NCBI GenBank assembly: GCA_963763325.1
Contig: CAVXOL010000025.1
Coordinates: 248,001-312,000, forward strand
DNA length: 64,000 bases
DNA from: JBBECJ01 sp963763325
GTDB taxonomy: Bacteria > Chloroflexota > Chloroflexia > Thermomicrobiales > CFX8
Direction of reading: 5' to 3'
The position numbers and the translations under genes are program-made. The notes beneath the pieces were generated by a model that saw nothing but the letters and a program-made list of their open reading frames with translations, did not search any database and had not been told where the DNA came from. Shown in pieces: positions 25,198-34,192 of this stretch. Each line of letters begins with the position of its first letter. Positions within the stretch are counted from its first letter, which is position 1.

Positions 25198-28100
25198 TCC
25201 GCGGTCACCTCGTGGCCCGGCACTACCTCGATGGCCGCATCAGGACCACCACGCGGCAACGAGAGCGAAAAGGTCGTTCCGTTCCCGACTTCACTTTCAA
25301 CCCACATCTGACCACCGTGGGCGATAACAATGCCATGGGCGACGTAAAGACCCAGCCCAAGTCCTTCAGTCGCGGACCGTGACGACATCCCTCGGTAATA
25401 GCGCTCAAACAGCCGCTTCAGGGAGTCAGCCGGGATGCCCGGTCCCTCATCCGTCACAGCGATGATCACATCATTGTCACCTGCCCGAAGGGTGACCTCG
25501 ACTGTCGTTCCTTCCGGACTGTACTTAATTGCGTTGTCGAGCAGGTTCGCCAGTACCTGCTCGATCCGAGTCCGGTCGACCGTCGCAACCAGCGATTCCT
25601 CGGCGAAGCGCGCCACGACGGTATGCTGCTCGGCGGCCAGCTGCGCCTCGACGGCAGCTCCCCTGACGACCTCAACCATGTCAACCGGCTCGACGTGAAG
25701 CTGGAGCCGCTTCTCCTCGATTCGTGAGACGTCAAGCAGCCGGCTAACGAGTGCGGTCATTCGGTTGACCTGGGCATCGATCGTCTGGAGCGGCGTGATC
25801 CACTCGGAACCGCCCGGCAACCGCTTCGCGCGACGCAGCAGTAGCTGCGCGAACCCCTTCATCGAGGTCAGCGGGCTGCGAAGCTCGTGGGCTGCGACAG
25901 CAAGGAACTGGTCGCGCGCACGGGCTGATTCCTGTGCCTCTTCATACAGCAACGCATTGTCGATCGCGACCGCCGACCGGCGGGCGAGGTGTTGGGCCAG
26001 TGCGAGATCACTGTCGTTGTAATGACGTCCTCGTTCGGCAGACACAAGCGTAATGACGCCGAGGACCCGATCTCGTGCGACAAGTGGAAGAATCATCGCC
26101 GACGTGAATCCAACCTCACGCAGAATCGCGAGATGCTCGTCATCCTGTGCCACAGCAATCAACATGTCTTCAGGAATGTCGGGATAGACCTCCGGCTGAC
26201 GGGTGCGAATGACGTTTGGAATCCCGTATTCGGCGTCAGGATTGGATGGGTACCGCTCTTGCAGCTCGCGTGCCCAGGCTACCTTGGCGGGATCGGCATG
26301 GGCAACTGCCAGCCGGTCAATCTCGCCCGCAGCATCGACCGCGTGGACGACGCACCAGTCCGCGATAGTTGGGACGGCGAGTTGGGCAACGCTGGCCAGC
26401 GTCTCACGAAAGTTCAGCGATGACGCCAGTACTCTCGTGGCTTCGGACAGGAACGCCTGTTCCTCTTCATATCGCTTTCGGTCGGAGATATCGAGGCATG
26501 AACCGATGAAGCCCACGAACGTACCGTCAGGGTCGAATCGAGGCACACCTCGATCAACGACCCAACAGTACTCACCATCGTGGCGCCGCAGCTGATATTC
26601 CATCTCGAATGGCTGACGCGTCTTGATCGCATTCTCATAAAGGCTCAGAGCGCGTTCCCTGTCGGACGAGAGGATCCCATCAGTCCAGCCGTTGCCGATT
26701 TCCTGTTCCATCGTTCGACCGGCGTATTCGAGCCAGCCGTTGTTGAACCAGGTGGCCAGTCCATCTGCTTCAGCGACCCGCAGCAGAACCGGTGCACTGT
26801 TCGCCATCGTTCGGAAGCGGTCCTCGCTCTCACGGAGCGCGCTCTCGGAGCGCTTGCGCTCGATGAACTGGCCTACCTGGCTACCGATCGATTCAGCTGT
26901 CGCCAGCAGGCCCTGGTCAGGCTCTCGCGCTTCAGTCGCAAAGAACTCGACGACACCGACCACCTGACCTCCCGATCGAACCGGGAGAGCCAGCGCCGCA
27001 CGGATGCCAATCGATTTGAAGCCATGTTGACGAGCGAAACGGTCTTCGACCTGAAAATCCTTGATCCACTGTGGCCGCTGCTGCTCCCACGCGATTCCCG
27101 GCAGTCCGACGCCTCGCTCGAATTGATTGCTGTAGCAGATCGCATCGAAGGCGGTCCCGTCCATGCCGTCGGCATGCCATGTCACCGAGCAGCGCGCGAT
27201 TCCCGACCGATCGTCGATGATCCAGAATCCGCCAAACTGCCAGTCAAGATTCGCCGCGACCGCGTCGAGCGTTCCGTATAATCCTTCGCGAAGTGACTGG
27301 GCATCGGACAGCGTGCGGGCGACCGCATACTGCGCTGCGATCCGTGCTTCGGCCCGTTTGCGTTCACTGATATCGACGACGACCCCAACGATACCGATCG
27401 GCGCTCCGTCCGAATCTCGCACCGCCGACGACGACACGAAGACCGGTACGACTGCGCCGTCGCGCCGGAGAACGTCGATTTCGCCTTCCCATGGAAGACC
27501 GCTACTAAGCGTCTGGATCAGATCCGCAACGATAGCCTCTGAGCCTGGCCCAACAAGAAGTTCCTGGCCGTCCCTGCCGATGACTTCATCCTGCCGCCAG
27601 CCATAGAGGGCTTCGGCGCCGCGATTCCAGTACAGAATTCTGCCGGTCGCGTCGGTCGCGACAACACCCGCCTCTACCTGATCGATCAACGCTGCCTGGA
27701 AGCGGATCTGATCCGCGGCCTTCGCGCGCTCCGTCATATCCTTGACTGTGGCGATAAAGGCGATGATGCGATCCTCGCTGTCGCGAAGCGGCGCGTTGGT
27801 GACGAGGACCGGAATCTGCTCGCCGCTTCGGCGCTGGTAGATCAGATCGTCTTCAGTGTTCGCTCCGGCGAGGTAGCGAGTGCGAGCAGCCTCGAATCGA
27901 TCATACTCGCCATCCGGCCACCAGGGGTGCGGGGGCCGAGAGCCGACGATCTCTGCGCGGTCACAGCCAACCATCTTGCAGAACGCATGGTTCACTTCAA
28001 CAATTGTGCCGTCGATCCCGCGCAGAACGACACCGTCCTGCATCGCGTTGATCAGCGACGGAAAGTAGTCAGGAAGTCGAATCAAAAGCTCAGCGGACAT
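25194..28100 (-). CDS. Soluble multi-PAS/GAF sensor histidine kinase
   Basis: A 968-residue hybrid-input kinase with no membrane segment. Order: PAS (residues 12-125, MQDGVVLRGIDGTIVEVNH), PAS (130-255, VVATDATGRILYWNRGAEAL), GAF (265-415, AVARTLSDAQSLREGLYGTL), PAS-PAC (420-545, LATWFNNGWLEYAG), GAF (560-715), HisKA with FLAVAAHELRSPLTSMKGF (phospho-His in AHELRSP) and HATPase_c with VLANLLDNAIKYSPEG (N box) and VTDEGPGIPADSL (G1). It senses cytoplasmic signals, perhaps redox or small ligands, and lacks its own receiver. No regulator is adjacent; the orphan receiver at 6844 is a possible partner. First gene of the operon with zapE and the cupin. Confidence 0.9.
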   Translation of the reverse strand: MSAELLIRLPDYFPSLINAMQDGVVLRGIDGTIVEVNHAFCKMVGCDRAEIVGSRPPHPWWPDGEYDRFEAARTRYLAGANTEDDLIYQRRSGEQIPVLVTNAPLRDSEDRIIAFIATVKDMTERAKAADQIRFQAALIDQVEAGVVATDATGRILYWNRGAEALYGWRQDEVIGRDGQELLVGPGSEAIVADLIQTLSSGLPWEGEIDVLRRDGAVVPVFVSSSAVRDSDGAPIGIVGVVVDISERKRAEARIAAQYAVARTLSDAQSLREGLYGTLDAVAANLDWQFGGFWIIDDRSGIARCSVTWHADGMDGTAFDAICYSNQFERGVGLPGIAWEQQRPQWIKDFQVEDRFARQHGFKSIGIRAALALPVRSGGQVVGVVEFFATEAREPDQGLLATAESIGSQVGQFIERKRSESALRESEDRFRTMANSAPVLLRVAEADGLATWFNNGWLEYAGRTMEQEIGNGWTDGILSSDRERALSLYENAIKTRQPFEMEYQLRRHDGEYCWVVDRGVPRFDPDGTFVGFIGSCLDISDRKRYEEEQAFLSEATRVLASSLNFRETLASVAQLAVPTIADWCVVHAVDAAGEIDRLAVAHADPAKVAWARELQERYPSNPDAEYGIPNVIRTRQPEVYPDIPEDMLIAVAQDDEHLAILREVGFTSAMILPLVARDRVLGVITLVSAERGRHYNDSDLALAQHLARRSAVAIDNALLYEEAQESARARDQFLAVAAHELRSPLTSMKGFAQLLLRRAKRLPGGSEWITPLQTIDAQVNRMTALVSRLLDVSRIEEKRLQLHVEPVDMVEVVRGAAVEAQLAAEQHTVVARFAEESLVATVDRTRIEQVLANLLDNAIKYSPEGTTVEVTLRAGDNDVIIAVTDEGPGIPADSLKRLFERYYRGMSSRSATEGLGLGLYVAHGIVIAHGGQMWVESEVGNGTTFSLSLPRGGPDAAIEVVPGHEVTAE

Positions 28101-28230
28101 ACACCAGCGACACGCCGTTCAACCCCATCCATCATCGTGTGACATCGCTGTCAGTTCGCGAAGCATCCAGATCGCCACAATCGCAACCGATTGCTGGCCG
28201 GCCCTTTGCGCTGGCCCCTTCAGCGCGCGC

Positions 28231-28260
28231 TTGCGTCACACGCAACACGTTGCGTCGCAA
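28231..28260. promoter_or_regulatory. Overlapping TTGCGT/ACGCAA operator-like array
   Basis: Within 30 bases the half-sites TTGCGT (28231), ACGCAA (28240), TTGCGT (28250) and CGCAA (28256) alternate, giving overlapping inverted repeats TTGCGT-CAC-ACGCAA, ACGCAAC-AC-GTTGCGT and TTGCG-T-CGCAA. The array lies between the divergent kinase and aldolase genes, just upstream of a candidate -10 GATAAT (28276-28281, preceded by TG). It looks like a cooperative regulator site. Confidence 0.5.
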
Positions 28261-28311
28261 CCAGCCACTACGGGTGATAATACTCGACAGCACTGATAGC
28301 GACGATTGAGG

Positions 28312-29199
28312 ATGGCGGAAACGATGATCGAGCACCTCGACAGCTGGTTCCGGGAACTCGCCGAAGCGGGGATTCGGCTTAGCCAGATCAGCGCACTCGA
28401 AGGGACAGCCGGCAACATCTCGCTCTTTCTGCCGGATGAGACGCCGGAAGTGATCGAATACGTCACCTCGATGTACTCCGAGCGCCGCGACTACGAGATG
28501 TCGAGCCATGCAGGACTGCCGCCCGGTGTTGTGCTGGTTACGGGCACTGGCCGGCGACTGCGCGACATCGCGACGCGGCCAGGCGCAGTCCTGTGCGCGA
28601 TTGTGATCGGGGCTGATGGTCGAGCGGTGCTCCACAGAGCACCAGGGCACGGGGTCGAGCCAACCAGTGAGATCGATTCGCACCTGGGCATCCATGCTGG
28701 CTGCCTCGGGGGTGTACCGTCCATTCACGCGATTATTCACGCTCAGCCGCCGAAGCTGACCTGGCTGAGTCACATTCCGGCCTACCGGCAGCACGAGCGG
28801 CTCAACCGCCAGTTGCTACGCTGGCAACCCGAAACGATCGTGATGCTGCCGGAAGGAATTGGCGTCTTACCGTTTGAGACACCCGGCACCCCGAAACAGG
28901 GAGGTGGGACGGCATGGGCGATGCGTCATCAACGCCTGGTGGTCTGGGCCAAGCACGGCGTCGTCGCCCGATCGTCGCGTGGACCGCTGGCGGCCGCCGA
29001 CCTGATCGACTACGTCGAAGCGGCCGCTGCATACGAAGTCAACGATATCCTTGCTGGACGTCCCGCTGATGGCCTGTCGTTGGCTGAGCTTCGCGCGATC
29101 GCCACTCGCTTTGGTGTATCAACCAGCCTGCTCGACAGGCTGCCGGAAGAAGTCCTCGGAGGGAGGTCGATTGGGGCAGATTGGGCGGGCAGAGAGTAA
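28312..29199 (+). CDS. Class II aldolase-like protein (rhamnulose-1-phosphate aldolase type)
   Basis: A 295-residue class II aldolase/adducin-fold protein. GTAGNISLFLPDE is the phosphate/substrate loop, TSEIDSHLGIHAGC supplies a catalytic Glu and backbone, HAIIHAQPPKLTWLSHI holds zinc histidines, and VVWAKHGVVARSS gives the last zinc His. These parts match RhaD-like L-rhamnulose-1-phosphate aldolases, though the protein carries no neighbouring rhamnose genes. Start uncertain: ATG at 28312, or a later ATG at 28324 with GGCGG before it. Its stop overlaps the next gene's start (TAATG). Confidence 0.78.
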   Translation: MAETMIEHLDSWFRELAEAGIRLSQISALEGTAGNISLFLPDETPEVIEYVTSMYSERRDYEMSSHAGLPPGVVLVTGTGRRLRDIATRPGAVLCAIVIGADGRAVLHRAPGHGVEPTSEIDSHLGIHAGCLGGVPSIHAIIHAQPPKLTWLSHIPAYRQHERLNRQLLRWQPETIVMLPEGIGVLPFETPGTPKQGGGTAWAMRHQRLVVWAKHGVVARSSRGPLAAADLIDYVEAAAAYEVNDILAGRPADGLSLAELRAIATRFGVSTSLLDRLPEEVLGGRSIGADWAGRE

Positions 29200-29735
29200 T
29201 GGTTAACGAGGAACAGTCGATTTTCATCACCGACCTGTTGCTGGAACTGGCGCCAACCGGACAGCGACAATCGCCGTTCGCACCAGCCGTCCACGCCGGC
29301 AACCTGCATGTCAGCACGTCTGCCTTCCGGCATATCGTCAGCAATATCCTGACTGAGGAGATCGACATCCCGGTCGGGAAGCTCGTCTTTGTTGATTGCG
29401 GCTGGCAGGCGGGCGGCGCGTGGTTAACGATGCGTGTCCGCAGCTTTCTCCAGCAGAACGTGACATTGCGTGCAGGACTCACAGCCGCGCAGAGCGGAAA
29501 CCTGAGGATTCAGATCCTGGATGTCCGGGCTGGGATGCTACCCCTCAACCGCCTGCTTGACCCGATGCTCGATCAGGTGGTCAAACGACCCGGCTTTACC
29601 CGCACTGGCCCGATGGAGATCGAGCTGAATGTCGCCGAGTTGCTCCGCGCGCAGAATGTCCCGCTAACGTGGACCGCCCAGGTGCGCAACGTCCGCGTCG
29701 ATCCGGAGATGCTGATTCTGGAGATGGGGCAGTAG
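29199..29735 (+). CDS. Conserved-looking protein of unknown function
   Basis: A 178-residue protein without a family I recognise. It is mostly beta-strand in pattern, alternating hydrophobic residues (KLVFVDCGWQAGGAWLTMRV, GNLRIQILDVRAGMLPL) with one amphipathic helix (LNRLLDPMLDQVVKR). No signal peptide or transmembrane segment is seen. The pattern faintly recalls lipid-binding BPI/LmeA-like domains, but I would not assign that. It is translationally coupled to the aldolase-like gene, so a shared role is likely. A 12-bp hairpin follows 25 bases after its stop. Confidence 0.65.
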   Translation: MVNEEQSIFITDLLLELAPTGQRQSPFAPAVHAGNLHVSTSAFRHIVSNILTEEIDIPVGKLVFVDCGWQAGGAWLTMRVRSFLQQNVTLRAGLTAAQSGNLRIQILDVRAGMLPLNRLLDPMLDQVVKRPGFTRTGPMEIELNVAELLRAQNVPLTWTAQVRNVRVDPEMLILEMGQ

Positions 29736-29760
29736 TCCCTACGGACGGAAACAGGGAACA

Positions 29761-29802
29761 GGGAACAGGAGTTCGTCAACGATACGCCTTACTCCTGTTC
29801 CC
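29761..29802. terminator. 12-bp inverted repeat with iterated CAGGGAA words
   Basis: GGGAACAGGAGT (29761-29772) pairs perfectly with ACTCCTGTTCCC (29791-29802) around an 18-base loop, between convergent genes. The left arm is preceded by another copy of the word (ACAGGGAACAGGGAACAGG). Confidence 0.6.
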
Positions 29803-29818
29803 ACAGGAGAGGCGACAG

Positions 29819-31627
29819 CTACTCCTCCGCCATCAACCGCTCCAGCTCGGATAGCAGGCCCTCGAACACATCCAGCGCCTTCTCGATTGGCGCTGGTGTC
29901 GTCATATCGACGCCCGCGTCCTTGAGCAGATCGAGCGAGTAGTTCGACGAACCAGACGCGAGGAAGCGCAGGTAGCGTTCGCGGGCGGTCGGGCCTTCCT
30001 CGATCAGCATCTTCGAGAGTGCCGCTGCTGCCGAGAGGCCGGTCGCGTACTGGTAGACGTAAAAGCCACGATAGAAGTGCGGGATCCTGGCCCACTCGAT
30101 CGCCGTGTACTCACCGACCGTCACGTCTGGCCCGTAGTAGCGCGAGCAGAGCTCGGCGTACTGCTCGGAGAGCGCGTCCGGCGTCAGCGCATCGCCGGCT
30201 TCAACCCGCGCGTGCGCCCAGCGCTCGTATTCGGCGAACATCGTCTGCCGGAAGAGCGTGGCCCGGAAGTCTTCGAGCGCATGGTTGATGAGGTACATCT
30301 GTGTCGCCCGGTCATCAGTCTCGCGTCGCATGACGTCGGTCATCAGCAATTCGTTGACGGTCGATGCCACCTCGGCGACGAACAGCGTATAGCGCCCGTA
30401 GACATATGGCTGCGTGGCGCTCGTGTACCACGAGTGCATCGCGTGGCCGACTTCGTGGCCAAGCGTGAAGACATCGTCCAGCCGGCCAGACCAGTTGAGC
30501 AACATGAATGGATGTACGCCGTAGACTCCCCAGGAGTAGGCGCCGGAGGTCTTGCCCTTGTTCTCGTAGACATCGACCCAGCGCGAGTCGAAACCGGCCG
30601 CAAGCGTCTGACGATAATCGTCACCGAGCGGCCCAAGCGCCTTCATCACCAGTTCGACGCCGCGCTCATAGCTGTATTCACCTTCGATTTCGGGCACGAT
30701 CGGCACATAGAGATCGTAGACCTCCAGTTGGTCGAGACCGAGCACGCGCTTACGAAGGCCAATGTAGCGGTGCAGTAGCTCCAGCCTGCGGTTAACCGTC
30801 TCGATCAGATTGTCGTAGACGGCAACCGGGATATTGTTCGACGATAGCGACGCCTCAAGTGCTGAGCCGTAGTTACGCGTCCGAGCCTCAAAGATATCGG
30901 TCTTGACACTCGACGCGTATGTCGTCGCCAGTGTGTTGCGGTGGCTCAGGTAGGCGCCGTGCATCCCTTCGAAGGCGGCCTTCCGAACGGCACGATCGCG
31001 CGACTCCATCAGGCGCAGGTAGTTGCCCTTCGTCAGCGTGATGGTGTTGCCGTCTTCGTCGTCAACGGTGCCATATTCGAGATCGGCGTTGTTGAGCATC
31101 GTGAAGATCTGGCCTGGCGCCATCAGGACCTCGCCGGCACTCGCCAACAGCCGCTCCTGCTCGGCCGACAGAACGTGATCGCGTTGGCGCAGCAGATTCT
31201 CAAGTGCGTGGCGATACTCTGCCAGTCCCGGTTCTTCGGCGAGGTACCGCTCGACGGTTCCTTCGGGGAGCGCAAGCAATTCCGGCTCAAAGAACGCCGC
31301 TGCCTGTCCCGCTTCGACGCTGAGGCCGAGCGCGCGGTCGTGGTCCGCCACCGCCTGGGCGTTGGTATTGTCCTCGTCCTTTTTCAGTCCGGCGTAGGAG
31401 TAGACTCGCATCAGCCGCTCACCGATCGAATCCTCCAGCCGCAAGCCGTCCAGCAGCCTGGTCGGACCGTCGCCGAGTGTGCCCTGCAGCGCCGTCAACT
31501 TCGGCAGGTCAGCACGTATCTCGTTGATCGCTGCCTCCCAATCCTCGCGGGTTGGATAGATCGCTGATAGATCCCAGGTATCGTCGACCGGCACATCGGG
31601 CCGTGCCCGAAGCTCTTCAACGGCCAT
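29819..31627 (-). CDS. pepF: Oligoendopeptidase F
   Basis: A 602-residue M3B zinc peptidase that cuts short peptides in the cytoplasm. The zinc motif is TLGHEVGHAMHSWYTS (HExxH) with the third ligand in VAEVASTVNELLM. An N-terminal PepF domain (DVPVDDTWDLSAIYPTREDW) and the family segments ALEASLSSNNIPVAVYDNLI and FYVYQYATGLSAAAAL, near the C-terminus, are present. Length is exactly that of bacterial PepF. Separate promoter likely; the phosphoesterase gene upstream is 45 bases away on the same strand. Confidence 0.95.
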   Translation of the reverse strand: MAVEELRARPDVPVDDTWDLSAIYPTREDWEAAINEIRADLPKLTALQGTLGDGPTRLLDGLRLEDSIGERLMRVYSYAGLKKDEDNTNAQAVADHDRALGLSVEAGQAAAFFEPELLALPEGTVERYLAEEPGLAEYRHALENLLRQRDHVLSAEQERLLASAGEVLMAPGQIFTMLNNADLEYGTVDDEDGNTITLTKGNYLRLMESRDRAVRKAAFEGMHGAYLSHRNTLATTYASSVKTDIFEARTRNYGSALEASLSSNNIPVAVYDNLIETVNRRLELLHRYIGLRKRVLGLDQLEVYDLYVPIVPEIEGEYSYERGVELVMKALGPLGDDYRQTLAAGFDSRWVDVYENKGKTSGAYSWGVYGVHPFMLLNWSGRLDDVFTLGHEVGHAMHSWYTSATQPYVYGRYTLFVAEVASTVNELLMTDVMRRETDDRATQMYLINHALEDFRATLFRQTMFAEYERWAHARVEAGDALTPDALSEQYAELCSRYYGPDVTVGEYTAIEWARIPHFYRGFYVYQYATGLSAAAALSKMLIEEGPTARERYLRFLASGSSNYSLDLLKDAGVDMTTPAPIEKALDVFEGLLSELERLMAEE

Positions 31628-31672
31628 GCACTGTCTCTTCCTTGGTAGTGTCGGATAATTCGCATCAGCCTA

Positions 31673-32524
31673 TCATGCGCGATCGGCATGGGTAAGAAGG
31701 ATGCCATCCCGAACTTCGAGGACGAACCCTGTGCCACCCAGATACATCCCGCCGTCGACATTGACGGCCATGCCACCAGCGTAGACAAGCGCGTCCTCAA
31801 CTTCCTCAATCGGCTGCTCGCGCATCAATGCGATCGGCGTGTGGCCGTGGACGACCTGCTGGCCACCGTAGATATCCAACACCATCCGCGCTGCGTCGTT
31901 GCTGCCACCGTGTCTATCGTCGAATGCAAACCTGGTTGACATCGCGCCGAGCAATCGGTCCCATTCGACGGGGTCGTCTGCGGCCAGGATTGCACTGACG
32001 ATGCAGTTTACGTCCTCGATCGTCACGCCATAATCCATGTACCAGACCGAGTCGCTATGGACGATCAGCCGGTCAGACACCAGCGCCATTACCGGTCTCC
32101 TCGCCAGCCACGCGGTTCGCTCGGCCGACAGACCTGCCAGGTCGGCGCGCTGCCCGCCGCCTTCGAGCCACTCGCCAAGAAAGGTCAGCCCGGTCACGTC
32201 GGAAATCGTCCGTTCGCCAAAGCGATGCGCCATCAGCAGTAAGAGGTCATGATTCCCGAGCAGCGCGCCGACCAGCCCGCCCGCTTCGGCTGCCAATCGC
32301 TCCAGTTGCATGATCAGATCGATCGCGCCGATCCCATCCGGGCCACGATCCGCGTAGTCGCCGACGAACCAGACCTGAGCATTCCCGGCCACCCAGTTCA
32401 GATCGTCATCAACGATCCCGGAAGCGAGCAACAGGCTGATAAGTTCATTGCGCTGGCCATGGATGTCACCGATGACGAAGAGCCTGGGATGACCGGTGCC
32501 GGATGGATGACCGCCGCTACTCAT
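31673..32524 (-). CDS. Calcineurin-like metallophosphoesterase
   Basis: A 283-residue binuclear metal phosphatase. The five family blocks are RLFVIGDIHGQRNELIS (GDxHG), WFVGDYADRGPDGIGA (GDxxDRG), VGALLGNHDLLLLMAH (GNHD), a lone histidine in DRLIVHSDSVWYMDY, and QQVVHGHTPIALMR (GHTP). This set is typical of PrpA/bis(5'-nucleosyl)-tetraphosphatase-like serine/threonine phosphatases. Substrate not known. It follows the permease gene after three bases and precedes pepF, in one operon. Confidence 0.88.
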   Translation of the reverse strand: MSSGGHPSGTGHPRLFVIGDIHGQRNELISLLLASGIVDDDLNWVAGNAQVWFVGDYADRGPDGIGAIDLIMQLERLAAEAGGLVGALLGNHDLLLLMAHRFGERTISDVTGLTFLGEWLEGGGQRADLAGLSAERTAWLARRPVMALVSDRLIVHSDSVWYMDYGVTIEDVNCIVSAILAADDPVEWDRLLGAMSTRFAFDDRHGGSNDAARMVLDIYGGQQVVHGHTPIALMREQPIEEVEDALVYAGGMAVNVDGGMYLGGTGFVLEVRDGILLTHADRA

Positions 32525-32527
32525 CCA

Positions 32528-33844
32528 TCACCCCTCATGCCTGATCCGTTCAAACCGAAGCACCTGATACAGAAGGATGGCCGCGAAGGTCGCCAGCCCG
32601 ATCGCCTCAAACTTGAAATCGCCGATCTGAACGAAGTATCCACCAGCGCCGATGATGAGTGTGATCCCGACCACAAACAGATTGGTCGCGCGCGTGAAAT
32701 CGACCCGTCCCTCAACCCAGATTCTCGCCCCGGTCGCCGCGATCAGCCCGAACAAGACCGTCGCAATTCCGCCAAGCACCGGTTCGGGGATCGAGGCGAT
32801 CAGCGCTCCGAACTTGGGTGACAGCCCGAGCAGGATCGCCACCAGGGATGCGACGATGAAGATCGCCGTCGAGTAAATGCGTGTCATTGCCATGACGCCA
32901 ATGTTTTCAGCATACGTCGTCACACCGGTCCCGCCGCCAGCGCCGGCAACCATCGTCGCGAGGCCATCACCGATGAAGCCGCGTCCAAGGTATGGCATCA
33001 GGTCGCGGTCGGTCATCACGGCCACGGCTTTGATATGTCCCAGGTTCTCAGCGATCAGCACCAGCGCGACTGGCGCGATCAGCGTGATTGCCCTGCCATC
33101 GAAGCTGGGCGTCTCGAAGTCCGGCAATCCCAGCCACGCTGCGCTCCGGACGGAGTTGAGACTCACCTCTCCAGCAATCGCCGCGACGGCATAGCCAGCG
33201 ACCACACCGATCAGGATCGGCAAACGCCGCAGAAACCCAGGCGCCCAGACAGCCGTGACAACGGTGATCGCCAGCGTGATCACGCCGATGATCGGCTCGA
33301 TTGCCCGGACATCGCCGGTCGTCGGATCTGCACTGCGAATCATGCCGAACGCAACCCCGGCGAGCGTTAACCCGATCACCATCACGACAGCGCCCGTCAC
33401 CACCGGTGGCATCAGCGCGTCGATCCAGCCGGAGCCAGTCTGGGTGACGATCAGCCCGACGATCGTGTAGATCAGACCGGCGACGACGATCCCACCAAGT
33501 GCGGCCGGAATACCACCCTCCTGCTGGGCGGCGATGACCGGCGCGATGAACGCAAAGCTCGATCCGAGGTAACTGGGAATTCGCCCGCCAACGACGAAGA
33601 AGAAGATCAACGTCCCGATGCCGGAAAAGAAGATGGCCAGCTGCGGGTCGAATCCCATCAAAAGTGGGGCAAGGAAGGTCGCGCCGAACATTGCCAGAAC
33701 GTGCTGCATCCCGAGCGCGATCGTGTTCGGCCACGGCAAGCGCTCGTCGGGCGCGATCACCCCGTCACGCTTCTCCCGCCAGGAAAACATGCCCCGCAGC
33801 CCGCCGCCGAACCTGTCAGCCACCGTTCGGACCCCCTTCTGCAT
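32528..33844 (-). CDS. uraA: Uracil permease (nucleobase:cation symporter-2)
   Basis: A 438-residue inner-membrane proton symporter of the NCS2/UraA family. The N-terminal PNTIALGMQHVLAMFGATFL is the family's signature first helix (QHVLAMFG), VVTGAVVMVIGLTLA lies in the gate domain, LVLIAENLGHIKAVAVMTDR supplies the conserved Glu (ENLGH), and GGTGVTTYAENIGVMAMTRI is the second Glu motif. About 14 membrane segments are present. It takes up uracil or a related base. It is the first gene of an operon with the phosphoesterase and pepF. A 341-base non-coding region precedes it. Confidence 0.88.
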   Translation of the reverse strand: MQKGVRTVADRFGGGLRGMFSWREKRDGVIAPDERLPWPNTIALGMQHVLAMFGATFLAPLLMGFDPQLAIFFSGIGTLIFFFVVGGRIPSYLGSSFAFIAPVIAAQQEGGIPAALGGIVVAGLIYTIVGLIVTQTGSGWIDALMPPVVTGAVVMVIGLTLAGVAFGMIRSADPTTGDVRAIEPIIGVITLAITVVTAVWAPGFLRRLPILIGVVAGYAVAAIAGEVSLNSVRSAAWLGLPDFETPSFDGRAITLIAPVALVLIAENLGHIKAVAVMTDRDLMPYLGRGFIGDGLATMVAGAGGGTGVTTYAENIGVMAMTRIYSTAIFIVASLVAILLGLSPKFGALIASIPEPVLGGIATVLFGLIAATGARIWVEGRVDFTRATNLFVVGITLIIGAGGYFVQIGDFKFEAIGLATFAAILLYQVLRFERIRHEG

Positions 33845-33868
33845 CCGGAGTCGTCACGAATTCTCGCC

Positions 33869-33899
33869 TGTACGTGTACGGACACTATTACCGTAGTGT
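33869..33899 (-). promoter_or_regulatory. Candidate control region upstream of uracil permease
   Basis: A doubled TGTACG (33869-33880) is followed by the inverted repeat ACACTA-TTACCG-TAGTGT (33882-33899). On the minus strand the repeat contains TACACT and TAATAG, possible -10 boxes for the permease 40-50 bases before its start. Confidence 0.35.
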
Positions 33900-34121
33900 A
33901 GCGGGCAGCGAACCGGGTTGTCATCAGATTGCCGAACGAGGGGTGCGAAGCGCAGAAGTGGTCCGAGGATGGGAATGAACACGGACGGAGTAACCGATTG
34001 AAGCTGATAAGGGACGAGCAATCGTCGTGGCGATAGTAACTGCCGGATGTTCAGTACAGACTGCACGGGCGCATGCGCCGCTCGTCACATCCGATCCTCC
34101 GGCTGACAGGGCAACACGCGT
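33900..34121. other. Non-coding remainder between permease and dioxygenase-like gene
   Basis: Part of a 341-base gap. No frame with a family resemblance, RNA fold or promoter pair is evident here. The right end holds the inverted repeat described at 34122. Confidence 0.3.
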
Positions 34122-34192
34122 CAGGTGACAGGTATCAGGTGCAACAGGCAGGCGATATCCTCAAGGAACCGACACCTGATACGTGTCACCTG
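34122..34192 (-). repeat. 20-bp inverted repeat of CAGGTG words at end of dioxygenase-like gene
   Basis: CAGGTGACAGGTATCAGGTG (34122-34141) pairs with CACCTGATACGTGTCACCTG (34173-34192) with one mismatch across a 31-base loop. Each arm itself repeats CAGGTG. The right arm overlaps the stop codon of the cupin-type gene (34186-34188), so on the minus strand it can act as a terminator. Confidence 0.6.
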
